7,538 bases of DNA. It comes from Desulfobacteraceae bacterium (GTDB taxonomy: Bacteria > Desulfobacterota > DSM-4660 > Desulfatiglandales > JALVMZ01). Positions within the stretch are counted from its first letter, which is position 1. Each line of letters starts with the position of its first letter. The notes beneath the pieces were generated by a model. That model was not told where the DNA came from, searched no databases, and saw only the letters and a list, made by a program, of their open reading frames with translations. The translations under genes and the position numbers were made by a program. Shown here in pieces: positions 6,485 through 7,538 of this stretch. Location of the stretch: NCBI GenBank assembly GCA_027032655.1, contig JALVMZ010000036.1:1-7538 (forward strand), given 5' to 3'.

Positions 6485-6536
6485 ATTCTATTCCGCTATT
6501 CTGGGTGGGTGTCATTTATTAATCATTTAATTTTAG

Positions 6537-6571
6537 ATGATTACTCAAGCTATCAATTCTTGTGTAATGAT
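6537..6571. promoter_or_regulatory. Imperfect dyad upstream of the TPM operon
   Basis: Arms ATGATTACTCAAG (6537-6549) and CTTGTGTAATGAT (6559-6571) pair at 11 of 13 positions around a 9-nt centre. It lies about 53-87 nt upstream of the TPM start in the only non-coding gap before that operon. The minus-strand reading includes TTGATA and TTGAGT, possible -35 boxes. No T-run follows, so an operator or promoter feature is likelier than a terminator. Confidence 0.3.
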
Positions 6572-6594
6572 TCAACTGGATTATTTAAGGGGAG

Positions 6595-6975
6595 TTAAGG
6601 AACGAGGAGAGGCTGAAATACCGCACATTCCCTGCATTTTTTCATCTTGTCTTTCCAGCTCTGTTGCACCTTCCCCTGACATAAAGTGCCATTGATAAAC
6701 CAACATACTTCCCCTGCCCTGAATTCCCATGCAGGACACCTCTGTTTCAGTTTTAAAGGGCATGATTTTATAACCCAGCATGGAGAAATACCTTTCTCCT
6801 TTTTAATCTTCCTGGATAAAAGAAATAGCATCTGTCTTTCCACATGTATCGGGATATTTCTCCACCCCTGCTCATAACTGTGAATGGCCTTAAGGGAGGT
6901 TCCAAGTAATTGAGCCATCTGCTTCTGAGTCTTTTCAAGTCTCTTTCTCAGATTTGCAAATTCAATTTTATCCAT
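6595..6975 (-). CDS. XRE-type HTH protein fused to a two-CW cysteine module
   Basis: A 126-residue protein in two parts. Residues 4-55 form an XRE/Cro-type helix-turn-helix: FANLRKRLEKTQKQMAQLLG, then SLKAIHSYEQGWRNIP, the recognition-helix region. Residues 64-121 carry seven cysteines (66, 72, 80, 91, 99, 114, 117) in the pattern CWxxxxC, CPAW, CWxxxGTxCxG, KMxxCxxCxVF. I recognise this as the two-CW motif found at the ends of many bacterial signalling proteins; a metal or iron-sulphur ligand role is likely but unproven. The ATG at 6975 (MDKIEFANL) is chosen because it starts directly before the domain; a TTG at 7008 would add 11 residues. Neither has a clear ribosome site. It lies 52 nt downstream of a hybrid histidine kinase on the same strand, with a palindrome in between. 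Likely a DNA-binding redox or metal-responsive regulator; this is inferred. Confidence 0.82.
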   Translation of the reverse strand: MDKIEFANLRKRLEKTQKQMAQLLGTSLKAIHSYEQGWRNIPIHVERQMLFLLSRKIKKEKGISPCWVIKSCPLKLKQRCPAWEFRAGEVCWFINGTLCQGKVQQSWKDKMKKCRECAVFQPLLVP

Positions 6976-6985
6976 AAATAGATTA

Positions 6986-7004
6986 ATTACCACATTGTGG
7001 CAAT
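6986..7004. promoter_or_regulatory. 19-bp palindrome, candidate operator of the HTH gene
   Basis: ATTACCACATTGTGGCAAT is a 9-1-9 dyad in which 8 of 9 arm positions match; the core CCACA-T-TGTGG is perfect. It ends 10 nt before the ATG of the HTH/two-CW gene and lies 23 nt past the kinase stop. Size and symmetry suit a dimeric HTH regulator, so autoregulation is plausible. It has no T-run on the minus strand to suggest termination. Confidence 0.45.
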
Positions 7005-7027
7005 ACAATCAATAAAATAATGTCTCC

Positions 7028-7538
7028 CTATCGATCCCTATCAAGTATTTCCCTTATCTTCTGAAGAAGCTCCTGAGAATTATATGGCTTACTCAATATT
7101 GGTAATCTATATTTTGATGCTATTCCTTTTAAAATATCTCCATTCAAATACCCTGTAGATATAACAAGCCTTATAGAGGGATTTATCCTAATTAGTTCCT
7201 CAAGGCATCGCTCCCCGCCCATACCTGGCATATTAAGATCAAGAATAACAATATCAATCTTATCCTTCTCTTCATTATATTTTTCAATGGCATCCTCCCC
7301 GCTGAGTGCAATTATTACCCTATAACCGAATCTGCTGAGTATCTCTTTTGCAAAATTTATTATCGATATCTCATCATCTACCAATAAGATGGTCTCATTA
7401 CCCCCTCTGATATCTGAAGATATTATCCTTGACTCATCAATATCCGCCTTTCGTTCAAGGACCGGAAAAAATATTTGAAACTCTGTGCCCGCCCCGGGTT
7501 CACTGGTGCAGGTTATATATCCACCATGTGCCTTTACT
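7028..7538 (-). CDS. Hybrid histidine kinase, C-terminal part (HATPase end plus receiver)
   Basis: The frame is open to the window edge, so this is the C-terminal ~170 residues of a larger gene. The visible N-terminal piece VKAHGGYITCTSEPGAGTEF followed by QIFFPVLE is the G2-box end of a histidine-kinase ATPase domain. After a 23-residue linker comes a full receiver domain starting at TILLVDDE. It has the acidic pair in VDDE, the phosphoacceptor Asp in VILDLNMPGMGG (about position 7240), the Ser/Thr in LVISTGY, and the Lys in ILSKPYN, all intact. It ends shortly after the last helix with LDRDR. Attached receivers of this sort usually pass phosphate to an Hpt or modulate the kinase. The sensor and dimerisation domains lie outside the window. 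The HTH/two-CW gene follows after 52 nt and may be cotranscribed. Confidence 0.93.
   Translation of the reverse strand, partial: VKAHGGYITCTSEPGAGTEFQIFFPVLERKADIDESRIISSDIRGGNETILLVDDEISIINFAKEILSRFGYRVIIALSGEDAIEKYNEEKDKIDIVILDLNMPGMGGERCLEELIRINPSIRLVISTGYLNGDILKGIASKYRLPILSKPYNSQELLQKIREILDRDR

Noticed and set aside
7028..7384. Stand-alone response regulator starting at 7384
   Set aside because: The supposed start is a TTG inside the strand ILLVDDE, and the frame continues upstream into a histidine-kinase G2 box, so this is the receiver end of a hybrid kinase.

Overview
The window is about 7.5 kb of AT-leaning bacterial DNA. It is densely packed and has strong GGAGG-type ribosome sites at most genes. 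The gene mix is a Gld-type ABC transporter set, an EF2563/YqeB protein, a TPM/LemA pair, a two-CW cysteine module and a hybrid histidine kinase. That mix, with the codon use, suggests an anaerobic Gram-negative of the Nitrospirota/Thermodesulfovibrio or deltaproteobacterial kind. No rRNA or universal marker gene is present, so this is a low-certainty inference.

Left block (1-3147, + strand). This is one tightly spaced operon: the 3' part of a GldF-like ABC-2 permease, a GldG-like auxiliary membrane protein, a membrane-anchored protein with two DUF4340 repeats, and a small TMEM165/GDT1-type cation transporter. Spacings are 5 nt, a 4-nt ATGA overlap, and 12 nt. The ATPase subunit would be expected upstream, outside the window. 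The first three proteins probably form one export or envelope-remodelling complex; the GDT1 protein is probably cotranscribed.

Middle (3148-3597). These 450 bp hold no convincing gene but contain an unusual structured element: a 17-bp inverted repeat (one mismatch) enclosing a 15-bp perfect inverted repeat, followed by a separate 18/19-bp long-loop hairpin. It could be a small non-autonomous mobile element, an eroded insertion, or a structured RNA. It is the most unexplained DNA in the window.

Next come an EF2563/YqeB-family gene (3598-4407, +) and, convergent with it after a 3-nt gap, a minus-strand operon (6484-4411). The operon encodes a secreted TPM-domain protein with a Gly-rich tail, a nucleotidyltransferase-fold protein that appears to lack two of the three catalytic aspartates, and LemA. 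TPM and LemA proteins commonly occur together; the nucleotidyltransferase-like protein between them is the odd member.

Right end (minus strand). Here lie the C-terminal part of a hybrid histidine kinase (ATPase G2 box plus a complete receiver domain) and, 52 nt downstream of it, a small XRE-type helix-turn-helix protein fused to a seven-cysteine two-CW module. A 19-bp near-perfect palindrome sits between them, just upstream of the regulator's start, and looks like an operator.

I see no CRISPR array, tRNA, rRNA, transposase, phage or recognised defence gene. Apart from the structured intergenic element, novelty here is mostly in gene arrangement and domain detail.
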